In this document: piece by piece, positions 1 through 8,616 of the stretch
How positions within the stretch are numbered: the first letter of the stretch is position 1
Layout of the letters: every line of letters begins with the position of its first letter
NCBI RefSeq assembly: GCF_002216005.1
Contig: NZ_NIQC01000013.1
Location: forward strand, 1 to 64,000
Direction of reading: 5' to 3'
DNA length: 64,000 nt
Source of the DNA: Natranaerobius trueperi
GTDB lineage: Bacteria; Bacillota; Natranaerobiia; Natranaerobiales; Natranaerobiaceae
The notes under the pieces: model-generated
Told to the model about the DNA's origin: nothing
The model's input: the letters and a program-made list of their open reading frames with translations, nothing else
Database searches by the model: none
Program-made: the position numbers and the translations under genes

Positions 1-526
1 AGTTAGTACTCCGCGCTTCCTTGGTACTCTCTGGTTCCACCATACCCTTGTAAGGGTAGCCTGTTTTCACAGTTTTCTGCTCTCTTTACAGTATCTCACC
101 TTCTCTCTAGTTTAAAAGACTACCATTATTCGGTCCTTCCCGTATCCGGTACTATGACCTCGGCTGACTTCTTACGGTTCAACCGTGCATCACTGCACGA
201 TTTGTCGCTGTGGGTTGTTGGTTAAACCCTCTTGTCGGCAACCCCCGTAAGACCTCCCCTGTTAAGAACGGTACCTTTCCTCTCATACATCTGCCACATT
301 TACACCGTGGGGTTCGGGTGGTATTGGACTTTGTGTTGATATGCACACTCATCCACCCCACGTATGCCTTGTATGTGGTTTCTATTCGTCAGACCAAGAG
401 TTTGCATTAGGCTTCCTTCAGACTCCACCTCGCGATGGACGCCCTTGCCATTTGCTAACAGTTCCTACCACCAAGCCTGTAGCGGACTTTCACCGCCTAG
501 ACACCGCCCATGCAGGGCAAACATAC
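1..526 (-). mobile_element. Class C group II intron, 5' part (runs off left edge)
   Basis: Read on the minus strand, this is the ribozyme domain I and following region of a bacterial group II intron. It begins GTATG at 526 and continues with the conserved blocks I remember from class IIC introns such as the Oceanobacillus one: GGCGGTGAAAGTCCGC, AAGGGCGTCC, GAGGAAAGG, GGGGAGGTCTTACGG, and near 160-185 the AGAAGTCAGC...CATAGTA block that precedes the maturase gene. The maturase itself must lie mostly beyond position 1. Positions 1-82 contain an open minus frame that could be its start, but no domain is visible. The 5' end lies one base past a perfect terminator stem (528-557), which is the known insertion preference of class C introns. 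Short open frames in the region are antisense to the RNA and are not genes. The family call is firm; the exact 5' end is good to a few bases. Confidence 0.88.
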
Positions 527-527
527 T

Positions 528-557
528 AAAACGGCTCAGTAATAGCTGAGCCGTTTT
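528..557 (-). terminator. Rho-independent terminator of the molybdoenzyme/rnfCD operon
   Basis: A perfect 12-bp stem (AAAACGGCTCAG at 528-539 with CTGAGCCGTTTT at 546-557) with a 6-nt loop. It lies 3 bp past the rnfD stop on the minus strand, and the U-run is the 3' arm of the stem. The group II intron starts immediately after it, so the stem also served as the intron's target. Confidence 0.9.
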
Positions 558-560
558 ATT

Positions 561-1508
561 TTAACCAGGAAACTTATCAAATTTGGGTTCTGCTAGTGAA
601 GGATGTTTAGTCACATTTTCTATTTGAGGTACTAACACATTCATTATTAGTATAGCCAGTGCTACTCCTCCTGTCGGTGGGAGTAACATTCTAAACATAA
701 CTATTAATACACCTATACCAATTCCATAAATTATCATACCCTTATTATTAACTGGAGAAGTTACCCAATCAGTCGCCATAAAAAATGCACCCATTATTAA
801 TCCACCGCTTAGTATAAAATAAACTGGATTTACATCAAAGGGAAGTACCAATAGAAAGCTTGTAGCTAAAATACTGACAGGGATCCGCCAGTTTATGTGT
901 TTTTGATATATTAAATAAACACCACCTAGAATAACTGCTAGTGCAGATGTCTCAGACAACGCTCCTCCTGGATATGCTAATAGTAACTCCCAAATTGCAG
1001 GAGGGTCCATTTGTGTTTGTATCATTGTTAAAGGTGTCGCTTGGGATATTCCATCAACAGACGTAATTTTTATATCAGAGCTAGCTAAAAATGGAAAAAA
1101 GCGTGCTAATATCAAGGTTATTACATATCCAAACAAAGCCGGGTTAAAATAATTCCAACCCAGTCCACCTACTAATTCTTTAGCAATACCTATTGCAATT
1201 ACACTAGCAAATACAGCACGCCAAACAGATGAGAAGGGTGATAACAATAATCCTATAAATAAACCGATTAGTACTGCACTTCCATCTTGTATCGTTATTT
1301 GTTCACTTTTTAGTTTTTTAGCTACAATTTCTGTTAACACTGAAGATGTAATACTAACTAATATTAAAAATATTGCTTGCGCCCCATAAAAATATATTGA
1401 AGTTAGTGTCACAGGTACTAGTGCCAGCATTATATCCCTCATGGCACTTTCTAATTTTATCCCACTATCTAAGTGAGGGGACGCCATATTTAAATTGGGT
1501 TCACTCAC
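561..1508 (-). CDS. rnfD: RnfD/NqrB-type membrane subunit with covalent-FMN motif
   Basis: A 315-residue polytopic membrane protein of the RnfD/NqrB family. In the Rnf complex this subunit carries a covalently attached FMN and helps move electrons across the membrane, coupled to Na+ or H+ transport. The flavinylation motif is visible as S-Q-A-T-P-L, with Thr158 as the predicted FMN attachment site. The C-terminal block ATDWVTSPVNNKG (about residues 245-257) is also typical. The start is GTG at 1508, seven bases behind AAGGAGGG. The gene follows rnfC by 18 bp and is the last gene before the terminator at 528-557. No rnfG, E, A or B follows. A job as quinone- or flavin-linked membrane partner of the upstream molybdoenzyme is my inference. 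The family assignment is secure. Confidence 0.9.
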   Translation of the reverse strand: MSEPNLNMASPHLDSGIKLESAMRDIMLALVPVTLTSIYFYGAQAIFLILVSITSSVLTEIVAKKLKSEQITIQDGSAVLIGLFIGLLLSPFSSVWRAVFASVIAIGIAKELVGGLGWNYFNPALFGYVITLILARFFPFLASSDIKITSVDGISQATPLTMIQTQMDPPAIWELLLAYPGGALSETSALAVILGGVYLIYQKHINWRIPVSILATSFLLVLPFDVNPVYFILSGGLIMGAFFMATDWVTSPVNNKGMIIYGIGIGVLIVMFRMLLPPTGGVALAILIMNVLVPQIENVTKHPSLAEPKFDKFPG

Positions 1509-1526
1509 ATTTATCCCTCCTTTTAT

Positions 1527-2840
1527 CTACCTATTTTTCTTTTTAATAATTGGCTTTACTTTTTGGATATACTTGATTATGGGTCTATAACTAGGACACA
1601 CGAAGGCACATAACCCACATTCAGCACAATCAGTTACATTCCACTTCTCGCATTCATCAAACATATCAGCTTCAGCGTAAATACTTAGTTTATTTGGATA
1701 TAAGTGCATAGGGCAGTACTCTACACATTTACCACATCTAACACAATCGTAATGATCTTTCTGCATTCTAGATATTTCAGATGGTAAAACAATCACACCT
1801 GTAGTGTTTTTAACTACTGGGGCATCTAAATGGCTTTGGGCTGCTCCTGTCATAGGCCCTCCCATAACTACAGTAGATTCATCTAAATCTTCTACACCAA
1901 CTTGTTCTAATATAAATTTTACTGGTGTACCAACTCTGATAATATAATTACCTGGTTTTTTTACCTTTGGTCCTGTTACAGTAACAACTCTTTCATATAG
2001 TGGTTTGTTGTACGCACATGCTTCATAGATAGCTACAGTAGTCCCAACATTTCTTACTAAACAACCAATTTCTGCCGATCTAGCACCTCTAGGTACATCT
2101 CTTCCAGTTACAGCTTTTATAATATTCGTTTTATAACCTTGAGGAAACTTACAATCTAATGGTACAACTTCAAATCCCTCTATATTTTTAGTTTCTTGAT
2201 TAAGTGCTTCTATTGCGTCTGGTTTATTAACTTCTATACCGAAGTAACAATTATCAGCTTCAATAATTTTAGCCATTATTTTTGCTCCCTTTACAAGCTC
2301 TTTTGCATACTCTGCCATTTGACGATGATCACAGGTTAAAAAAGGTTCACATTCTGCACCATTTATGATTAGTGTATCTATCTTTTTTGATTGGTTCACT
2401 TGAACATATGTTGGAAAGGAGGCACCACCCATTCCGACAATCCCAGCTTCTTTAATAGCTTTTTTTAACTCATCAATATTCATTTCATCAATATTTCTCT
2501 TGGCAACATCTTTAAAAGATTGCTCTTGTTCTTTAGAAGTTTTAACTACCACACAAGAAACCTCTGACCCATCATAAATAGGACGTTTCTCTATTTTTTC
2601 TACTACACCTGTCACACTTGAATGAACAGGAGCACTTATATACTCATCTGAGTCACCTATTTTATCCCCAACTTTAATTTTGTCTCCTTTTTGAACTAGA
2701 CTTTCACAGTGAGCGCCAATATGCTGACTTAAAGGAATAACTACACGCTCAGGAACTAGAAAATTCGTTATCTTCTTTTTTTCAGTAAACTCTTTATAAT
2801 GGGGAATATATGCTCCTCCGACAAAGCTCTTTACTTCCAC
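1527..2840 (-). CDS. rnfC: RnfC-type NADH/ferredoxin electron-transfer subunit
   Basis: A 437-residue soluble Rnf subunit. The N-terminus has the family's FxGGxxxP start region. A glycine-rich flavin/NADH-type loop (GIVGMGGASFPT) lies at 133-144 and the GAECEPFLTCDHR block at 161-173. An SLBB-like segment lies around 280-320, followed by two 4Fe-4S motifs, C366/369/372/376 and C405/408/411/415. The protein is shorter than proteobacterial RnfC because it lacks the repetitive C-terminal tail, which is usual for Firmicutes. In known Rnf complexes RnfC is the NADH-binding entry point. Here it sits 22 bp after a DmsB-like ferredoxin gene, inside a molybdoenzyme operon. That suggests it passes electrons between NAD(H) or ferredoxin and the molybdoenzyme, but this is inference. 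Confidence 0.9.
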   Translation of the reverse strand: MEVKSFVGGAYIPHYKEFTEKKKITNFLVPERVVIPLSQHIGAHCESLVQKGDKIKVGDKIGDSDEYISAPVHSSVTGVVEKIEKRPIYDGSEVSCVVVKTSKEQEQSFKDVAKRNIDEMNIDELKKAIKEAGIVGMGGASFPTYVQVNQSKKIDTLIINGAECEPFLTCDHRQMAEYAKELVKGAKIMAKIIEADNCYFGIEVNKPDAIEALNQETKNIEGFEVVPLDCKFPQGYKTNIIKAVTGRDVPRGARSAEIGCLVRNVGTTVAIYEACAYNKPLYERVVTVTGPKVKKPGNYIIRVGTPVKFILEQVGVEDLDESTVVMGGPMTGAAQSHLDAPVVKNTTGVIVLPSEISRMQKDHYDCVRCGKCVEYCPMHLYPNKLSIYAEADMFDECEKWNVTDCAECGLCAFVCPSYRPIIKYIQKVKPIIKKKNR

Positions 2841-2862
2841 ACTTTAACCCCCCTTTAAACTA

Positions 2863-3624
2863 CTATTCTGATCCATATTCATCTGAATCAGTGGATTTAT
2901 TGATCTTATCTTTAAACTTTCGATTATGAAAGAAATTAAAAGCTACTAAAAAACCTCCTGCTATTAATACAGTTGGTCCAAGTGGTAATTTGTTCCACAA
3001 AGAAAGACTTAATGGTATTTGTGGATCTTTTGGTAGGCTATATTTTTCAGGATCATACCTTAACACCGATAAAACCTTTAACCCACCTAATTGTTTTTCA
3101 CCATACAAGTTAGCCTCATTAAAACCTTGTTCTTTTAATTTTTCTACCCTTTTCCTGCCATATCTTATCATCTCATCTCTAGAACCTCCTTTAATTGCTC
3201 TAGTAGTACAAGTTTCCTTACATAAAGTGTCTTTACCTTCTCTAAGCCTTTCTTCACACATGCTACATTTTTCCATGACTCCATTAGATCTATCAGGAGC
3301 TATATAACCAAATGGACAACTAGTGACACACCAATTACAGTTAATACATACATCACTATTCATGACAGTTAAACCTTCTTCTGACTTATGACAAGCACCA
3401 GTAGGACATGCTTTGATACAAGCAGCATCTTCACAGTGATAACAAGCATTTTTATTAAATACAGAAGCTACATTTGGAAAATCTCCCCATTCAATTTCAG
3501 CCATTTTAGTCCGAAAAACTTCATTTGGAAGTTCGTGTATCTGTTTACATGCTACTGTACAAGCTTCACATCCAGCACAAATTGACTCATCAAATAACAT
3601 AGTATAATCTTGTAAATTAACCAT
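2863..3624 (-). CDS. Four-cluster 4Fe-4S ferredoxin subunit with C-terminal membrane anchor
   Basis: A 253-residue DmsB/PsrB/FdnH-like electron-transfer subunit. Cysteine clusters start at C16-x2-C-x2-C-x3-C and recur around residues 62-75, 93-105 and 119-140, enough for four 4Fe-4S clusters. The C-terminus has one hydrophobic segment (about 215-232) followed by basic residues. This resembles the membrane-anchored beta subunits of formate dehydrogenase N rather than soluble DmsB. The gene lies 47 bp downstream of the molybdenum subunit and just upstream of rnfC. It would carry electrons between the molybdenum subunit and the membrane or RnfC/RnfD. The ribosome-binding site AAAGGAGG is rather far (about 14 nt) from the ATG. 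Confidence 0.88.
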   Translation of the reverse strand: MVNLQDYTMLFDESICAGCEACTVACKQIHELPNEVFRTKMAEIEWGDFPNVASVFNKNACYHCEDAACIKACPTGACHKSEEGLTVMNSDVCINCNWCVTSCPFGYIAPDRSNGVMEKCSMCEERLREGKDTLCKETCTTRAIKGGSRDEMIRYGRKRVEKLKEQGFNEANLYGEKQLGGLKVLSVLRYDPEKYSLPKDPQIPLSLSLWNKLPLGPTVLIAGGFLVAFNFFHNRKFKDKINKSTDSDEYGSE

Positions 3625-3671
3625 AGTAACTAGCTTTGCCTCCTTTCATCTATTAATTTAACTTCATTATT

Positions 3672-5912
3672 TTAAGCTTTAAATACTTTAACACAGAAGT
3701 CTGACATACATGCTCCAGCTCCAGGATCATTTATATTTCGCATTTCATCTACAGTCATATCAGGAATCAGATCACCTTCATTAGCACCTTTTGAGTGTGC
3801 TACAGAAAGTTCTTTACTCCATCTTCCAAATCCGTGTTTAACCATTACACAATCAGGTCTAATTCCCTCTATAAGCTTTGCATTAACTTTTATTTGAGAA
3901 ACTTTAGACTCAACAATTACTTCATCTCCATCATTTATACCTAATTCTAGTGCTGTTTTTGAGTTCATAACCGCATGGTTTTCGGGACTAATTTCATTAG
4001 CTATAGGATTATTTTGAGTACTATGCATTTTATGAACTGAAGGTCTAGAAATTATAAAATAAAAGGGATACTCTTCACTAGGCTCTTCTCGTTTTGCCTT
4101 CCAGTATGGAAGTGGATCATATCCATTTTCTTTTAATACTGTAGAATATAATTCGATTTTTCCACTTGGAGTGTCAAACTCTGTCGTTGGTTCAAAAGGT
4201 AGTTGTTTACTCCAAAGCCCATCTGGGTCATTTGAAAGCTCTTCCCAACTAGTACCTATACCTTTAAGTTGTTTGTCATTCCACTTTTCTCCTGATACAC
4301 CTTCGAAATATTCTCCATAACCCATTCTTTTAGCGAGATCAGTAATGATAGAACTAAAACCTCTAGTATCGTGTAGCCTTTCACTTGCAGGTAAACGTAC
4401 TGCAACTTGAGGATGAAGACAATGATACCCCCTATCACTAAACCCTGAACTTTCTAACCAGTGTGGTTCAGGAAGTACTATATCTGAAAGCTGTACAGCT
4501 TCTGATGGTAAAATTTCAAAAGTAACAAGAAAATCTAGCTTTGTAAGAGCTTTAGTCATTCTTTTAGCATTAGGAAAACTAAGTGTAGTATATCCCCGTA
4601 ATAAAGCTGCTTTTACTGGATAAGGATTCTCTGTTAAAATCCCTTCAGCTAGAGTCGCAAAGTCACCTCTATACATTTCTGATATAATTGGATGCTGTTC
4701 AAAGCCATCAATCCTTTGTGTTTTTGGTTGTGGAAATTCAGGTGATGGAAAAACTTCATCAAATCCAGGAAAACCAGGATTTCTTGATAAAATAGCCCCT
4801 CCTTTTCTATCTATACTACCAACTAGTGCATTTAAAATAATTTGAGCCTGAGCTAGTCTAGAGCTATTAGAATAATTAGGACCAGCAGCATCTCTTTTAT
4901 GACTTGGAATAAAAGCAGGTTTATTATTTGAAAATTCTCTTGCTATTTTAACTATCGTATCTTTTGGTATCTCAGTAATTTTTTCTGCCCATTCAGGTGT
5001 ATAGTCCTTTACAAATTCTTTAATCTCGTCTATCCCCTCTGTGTATTTATTCACAAAATCTTTGTCATATAAATCTTCTTCAACTATAACTTTTATCATA
5101 GCTAATGCAAAAGCTAAATCAGTACCTGGTTTTATAGGAATCCACTCATGTGCTCTAGAAGCGGTAGTAGACTTTCTTGGATCTAGCACCACTAATTTAG
5201 CACCATTTTCTAAAGCACTTGCAGTATTTCTTAAATGCATGTTCTTTGCCTTTCCTAATAAGTCACACCCAAAGGAAAGAATGTAATTACTGTTTTCTAG
5301 ATCATAAGTCCAAGGTTTTCCGCCCCCAGTAACCATTGAACGCCACATCACTTCTTGTGTTGTAAAACAAGTACTTTGATGAGAAATAAAGTTTGGAGTT
5401 CCAATAGCTTTACCTAACCTAGAAGAAAATGGATTACTTCTCATGATAAACATCAAAGCTTCTGGTCCATATTCATCAACAATTGTATTAAGTTTATTTG
5501 CTATATGATCTAATGCTTCATCCCAAGATATTTTTACAAATTTGGGGTCAACCCCAATTCCTTTATCAGGATTTGTCCTTTTCATTGGATATTTTACTCT
5601 ATCTGGATCATACAAAGTTTCTATTGAGTTATAACCTTTTACGCAAAGTTTTCCTCCTGCTGCTTGATCTTTAGGATTTCCAACTAGTTGTTTAACTCTA
5701 TCATTTTTTACATATGCTTTTGCAGCACACCCACCACTACAGACTCCACAAACTGTTGGGACTTCTTTAGCGCCTTTTTCATATAAAGCATTTTGTTCTT
5801 TACTTTTTGCCTTAACAAAGTTAGGCACCTTTAAACCTGTCCCCATAGCCAAACCTGTACCAACAGCAGTCTTTATAAATGTCCTACGGTTTACCGCTAC
5901 TTTTTCATCCAT
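3672..5912 (-). CDS. Tat-exported molybdopterin oxidoreductase, PsrA/PhsA/ArrA-like
   Basis: A catalytic subunit of the DMSO-reductase superfamily binding a bis-MGD molybdenum or tungsten cofactor. The N-terminus carries a Tat signal (N-R-R-T-F-I-K, then a hydrophobic stretch), so the mature enzyme should be outside the membrane. Counting from the ATG at 5912, the FeS-0 cluster ligands are C55, C58, C62 and C90. The predicted metal ligand is Cys182 in the H-x-S-T-C segment, as in polysulfide, thiosulfate and arsenate reductases, and unlike the Ser of DmsA. The length of about 746 residues fits PsrA/PhsA better than the longer ArrA. I chose the start at 5912 because a G-rich ribosome-binding site lies 6 bases upstream; the ATG at 5927 has none. 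It overlaps the end of the chaperone gene. The substrate (polysulfide, thiosulfate or another oxyanion) cannot be fixed from sequence. Confidence 0.88.
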   Translation of the reverse strand: MDEKVAVNRRTFIKTAVGTGLAMGTGLKVPNFVKAKSKEQNALYEKGAKEVPTVCGVCSGGCAAKAYVKNDRVKQLVGNPKDQAAGGKLCVKGYNSIETLYDPDRVKYPMKRTNPDKGIGVDPKFVKISWDEALDHIANKLNTIVDEYGPEALMFIMRSNPFSSRLGKAIGTPNFISHQSTCFTTQEVMWRSMVTGGGKPWTYDLENSNYILSFGCDLLGKAKNMHLRNTASALENGAKLVVLDPRKSTTASRAHEWIPIKPGTDLAFALAMIKVIVEEDLYDKDFVNKYTEGIDEIKEFVKDYTPEWAEKITEIPKDTIVKIAREFSNNKPAFIPSHKRDAAGPNYSNSSRLAQAQIILNALVGSIDRKGGAILSRNPGFPGFDEVFPSPEFPQPKTQRIDGFEQHPIISEMYRGDFATLAEGILTENPYPVKAALLRGYTTLSFPNAKRMTKALTKLDFLVTFEILPSEAVQLSDIVLPEPHWLESSGFSDRGYHCLHPQVAVRLPASERLHDTRGFSSIITDLAKRMGYGEYFEGVSGEKWNDKQLKGIGTSWEELSNDPDGLWSKQLPFEPTTEFDTPSGKIELYSTVLKENGYDPLPYWKAKREEPSEEYPFYFIISRPSVHKMHSTQNNPIANEISPENHAVMNSKTALELGINDGDEVIVESKVSQIKVNAKLIEGIRPDCVMVKHGFGRWSKELSVAHSKGANEGDLIPDMTVDEMRNINDPGAGACMSDFCVKVFKA

Positions 5913-6495
5913 TCTTAACCCCCCCATCCCAAATTCTATTTTGCTCTTTTTTTATAAAAGCATCACCAAAACAAGCTACAGCATAATAAAAATAAGATAT
6001 TTCTTTATTTTTAATATCTTGAAATAAACTAGGCAACCACGTTATTAAAAACGAGTTAAAAAATTGATTTTGTACTTTCTTATCACACTCCTCAACAAGT
6101 TTTGCCATAAAAGCGAGCTCTACACTTATGTGATCTGCTAAATAATTTTCATCTTCATCTATTTTCCAACCCAACTTCATGTAAAAATCTTTCACCTGTT
6201 CCCATGACTCTTGTTTTAATAATTTTTTTCCATCAAGATAACACGATGCATACGGAACTACACCGTTAGGAAGTAAAAAAAGTTTAGAATATTCAACTGC
6301 TATTTGGTTTAAATCTTTATCTAAAACACTTTCTATTCGGTTATTTAAAAAGTGAAGTTCATTTCGTGTGTCTTTATCACAAATTTCAGACAATCTCTTA
6401 GTGATTAATAAATAATCTTTTAATTGCAGTTCATTAGGTACATCATAAAATAAGCTAGATAACAATTGATAATTAAGAATTCTAATATCGCTAAT
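5905..6495 (-). CDS. TorD/DmsD-family chaperone, probably with an ATT start codon
   Basis: A cytoplasmic chaperone of the TorD family, which binds Tat-exported molybdoenzymes during cofactor insertion. Visible family features are the LFYDVP start region, Y-x-x-L-F-x-x-P near the middle, and DHISVELAFM in the last helical part. The first ordinary start (TTG at 6465) has no ribosome-binding site and would cut off the conserved first helix. Upstream the frame stays open to a stop at 6499-6501. A perfect AAGGAGGG (6503-6510) lies 7 nt from an in-frame ATT at 6493-6495. Starting there gives the N-terminus xSDIRILNYQLLSSLFYDV, which fits the family's R-x-x-x-Y-x-L-L-S-x-L-F pattern. I therefore propose ATT initiation. 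The gene overlaps the start of the molybdoenzyme gene by 8 bp. Confidence 0.82.
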   Translation of the reverse strand: MSDIRILNYQLLSSLFYDVPNELQLKDYLLITKRLSEICDKDTRNELHFLNNRIESVLDKDLNQIAVEYSKLFLLPNGVVPYASCYLDGKKLLKQESWEQVKDFYMKLGWKIDEDENYLADHISVELAFMAKLVEECDKKVQNQFFNSFLITWLPSLFQDIKNKEISYFYYAVACFGDAFIKKEQNRIWDGGVKNG

Positions 6496-6999
6496 TATTT
6501 AACCCTCCTTGTAATTAGACCCTCGAATAATTAAACTTTGATATCGCCTCCTTTTTATGTGATTGTTAGAATTAAATTCAAGTTAAAAAATTCTAAATAT
6601 TCTTCATTTTGTTGTTCTGTTAATTTTACTAACAGCTTATGATTACTATCCGAGCATTTATTTCAATTTTTTACTAAAAAAATCCTCTAGGTTTTTTCTA
6701 AAATTTCATAATCAACTTTTTTATAAAAATCCTAGATAACATAGCATAATTCAAGAAATCGCCCCTCCTTCTTTAAAGTTCGAATTAACTTATATATACA
6801 TTCAAAAAGCCTGCCAACTCTTTCTCTTAAAAACAAGATCGAGTTTGACAGGCTTATTTCAATTACCTATATTTGTACTAAACCACTATTCGGTAGCAAT
6901 ATCACTGTAGTATATTCACTACAGTGTAGGGAGCACTGAGAATCTTCTCAACCTCAGTTTGTCTATCCATTAACCCTTAAATATTAATACAAATGAATG
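6496..6999. other. Intergenic leader of the molybdoenzyme operon
   Basis: About 500 AT-rich bases hold no convincing gene. On the minus strand two further AGGAGG-like sites (near 6553-6560 and 6763-6772) are not followed by an open frame of any length. They may be remains of small leader peptides or a lost gene. A terminator-like hairpin lies at 6807-6855, and a second short hairpin (ACTGTAGT...ACTACAGT) at about 6904-6925. The promoter of the operon should lie between 6500 and 6800, but I could not pick a convincing -35/-10 pair. Confidence 0.5.
6807..6855 (-). terminator. Terminator-like hairpin
   Basis: Arms AAGCCTGCCAACTC (6807-6820) and GAGTTTGACAGGCTT (6841-6855) pair almost fully. A-rich sequence before and T-rich sequence after would allow it to work in both directions. 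It separates the upstream minus-strand membrane-protein region from the molybdoenzyme operon. Confidence 0.65.
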
Positions 7000-7188
7000 T
7001 TACCTTACTTTAAAAAACAACACCTCTTCAATTTCTGTTTTTCTTTCTTGTAAATATTTAAGTATTTTATTACCAGCTTTTGTTTGATTCATGAAAAGTA
7101 TCTTTATGAAAAAATTTAATATTTTATCAGTTGCTATTTCTTCTATTCTGAACTTACCTTCTGCTATTTGTTTAGTTATTACTTCCAC
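7000..7188 (-). CDS. Small hypothetical protein (doubtful)
   Basis: A 62-residue open frame with a GTG start at 7188 and no clear ribosome-binding site. It is rich in Lys, Glu and Ile and has no motif I recognise. It follows the membrane-protein gene at 7227-7676 in the same direction. It may be a genuine small gene or the tail of a decayed one; there is no independent support. Confidence 0.3.
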   Translation of the reverse strand: MEVITKQIAEGKFRIEEIATDKILNFFIKILFMNQTKAGNKILKYLQERKTEIEEVLFFKVR

Positions 7189-7226
7189 CCAATTAATTTA
7201 TTAAAAAAATCCTAGTAGATAGGTTT

Positions 7227-7676
7227 CTAAAAAGTATTTTTTCCTAATGTTTTTATAAAGTAAACTATTAATATTCCTAATAAAAGGTGATTAAATAAAA
7301 AAGCAAAGCTGCCACTTACAGTATTAGGGTCAAGTCTACTAATTTCAAGTCTAACAGCTACTATAAATATACTTATCCATGCAAAACCACCAATTAATAT
7401 TCCTTTTAAAATATAATTCTCAAACCCTACGTAAAAGATAAAATAAACTGCGATAACTCCTAACATTGAAGCCAATAAAAAGTCTGTAAAAGCACCAAGT
7501 ATAGAACTCAAGGTGTTTATTTTTTCCACAGGTAAAATAGCTGATGTAGCAAATTGCCAAATATGATACTCCTTAAGACCAGTTACACAACTTATAATTC
7601 CAACAATGTTTTTAATAATATTTGCTAAAATACCAGCAACAATCCCTATAGTTATTTTATCTTTATAATCTATCAT
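7227..7676 (-). CDS. Small four-helix membrane protein, unknown function
   Basis: A 149-residue protein with about four hydrophobic helices (roughly residues 8-30, 58-82, 88-108 and 122-142). A GGGGGG-type ribosome-binding site lies just upstream of ATG 7676. It resembles small integral membrane proteins of unknown role seen in many Clostridia. No catalytic or binding motif is visible, and the neighbours do not suggest a pathway. Confidence 0.65.
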   Translation of the reverse strand: MIDYKDKITIGIVAGILANIIKNIVGIISCVTGLKEYHIWQFATSAILPVEKINTLSSILGAFTDFLLASMLGVIAVYFIFYVGFENYILKGILIGGFAWISIFIVAVRLEISRLDPNTVSGSFAFLFNHLLLGILIVYFIKTLGKNTF

Positions 7677-7980
7677 TCTATTTCCCCCCTTTAGCAGTAT
7701 TAGGGTAAATTAAACTTTATTAATTATCTTATCTTTTTTAGTATGTTGCTAATTTTAAACATTATGAAAATTTATAAAAAAAGAGCCCACTTAGGACTCT
7801 GAAAATATTATAGAAGGTGATTGCTATTTTCTAACCACGTCTAAAATTAGACCATGAAATAGACCAAATAAAATAGTGAAAACCTATTATAAAGATAAAA
7901 CTATTCATTTACTATATTTACATTATATTATAAATGATCTACACTAATAATTAACTGAATTTTAAAAAGGTGGAATGATT
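7677..7980. other. Divergent intergenic region
   Basis: About 300 AT-rich bases between the minus-strand membrane protein and the plus-strand cyclase. It should hold promoters for both, but none stands out. The short string CAGTATTAGGG near 7695 recurs at about 8969, beside the long hairpin at 8975-9018. A weak hairpin is possible at about 7782-7800. Confidence 0.4.
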
Positions 7981-8613
7981 ATGAATATAATTGATTTAAC
8001 ACATAGCATTCATGATAAAATGCCGGTTTATCCAGGAACTACCCCCCCTGTTTTCGAGACTTCAAATACTCTAGAAACAGATGGGTTTATTGAAAAACGT
8101 ATTACCATGTTTTCACATACTGGAACTCATATAGATGCACCCTCACATATTTTTGAAGATGATATATCATTAGATGATTTCAATATAGATGATTTTATTG
8201 GAAAGGGAACAGTTATAAATGTAAAAAGTAATTATGAAATTTCTAAAGATATTTTAATAAATCATGAACAAGATATATCTTCAGCTGATTTTCTACTATT
8301 TAATACTGAGTGGAATAAATTATGGGGAAAAGATGACTATTATCATGATTATCCCGTCTTAACTACTAAAGCAGCAAAGTGGTTAATAGATAACTTTAAT
8401 CTTAAAGGAATTGGAGTAGATGCTATTTCTATGGATAGAGCTCAAGACGACCATTTACCTATCCACCATTTACTTTTAAAAAATAAACTATTAATAATTG
8501 AAAACTTAACAAACTTAGAGAAATTAGAAAATAGCTTTACATTTTACTGTCTACCCTTAAAAACACAAAATTCTGATGGAGCTCCAGTAAGAGCAATTGC
8601 AATTATACAATAA
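7981..8613 (+). CDS. Cyclase / kynurenine-formamidase-like metal hydrolase
   Basis: A 210-residue member of the cyclase family (KynB-like amidohydrolases using Zn or Mn). The metal-binding signature H-T-G-T-H-I-D-A-P-S-H is near residues 45-55, and the family's G-I-G-V-D and L-P-I-H-H-L-L blocks are in the C-terminal half. The length is normal. I start at 7981 because AAGGTGG at 7967-7973 is 7 nt away; the ATG at 7975 is too close. The gene stands alone, so the substrate (formylkynurenine or another N-formyl or cyclic amide) is unknown. Confidence 0.82.
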   Translation: MNIIDLTHSIHDKMPVYPGTTPPVFETSNTLETDGFIEKRITMFSHTGTHIDAPSHIFEDDISLDDFNIDDFIGKGTVINVKSNYEISKDILINHEQDISSADFLLFNTEWNKLWGKDDYYHDYPVLTTKAAKWLIDNFNLKGIGVDAISMDRAQDDHLPIHHLLLKNKLLIIENLTNLEKLENSFTFYCLPLKTQNSDGAPVRAIAIIQ

Positions 8614-8616
8614 AAG

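Noticed and set aside
179-549. Several short open frames on both strands inside the first 550 bases.
   Set aside because: They are antisense to, or inside, the structured RNA of the group II intron; no ribosome-binding sites, and the region is explained by the ribozyme.
2990-3585. Plus-strand open frames opposite the ferredoxin subunit gene.
   Set aside because: Mirror images of the cysteine-rich coding strand with no ribosome-binding site and no protein-like composition.
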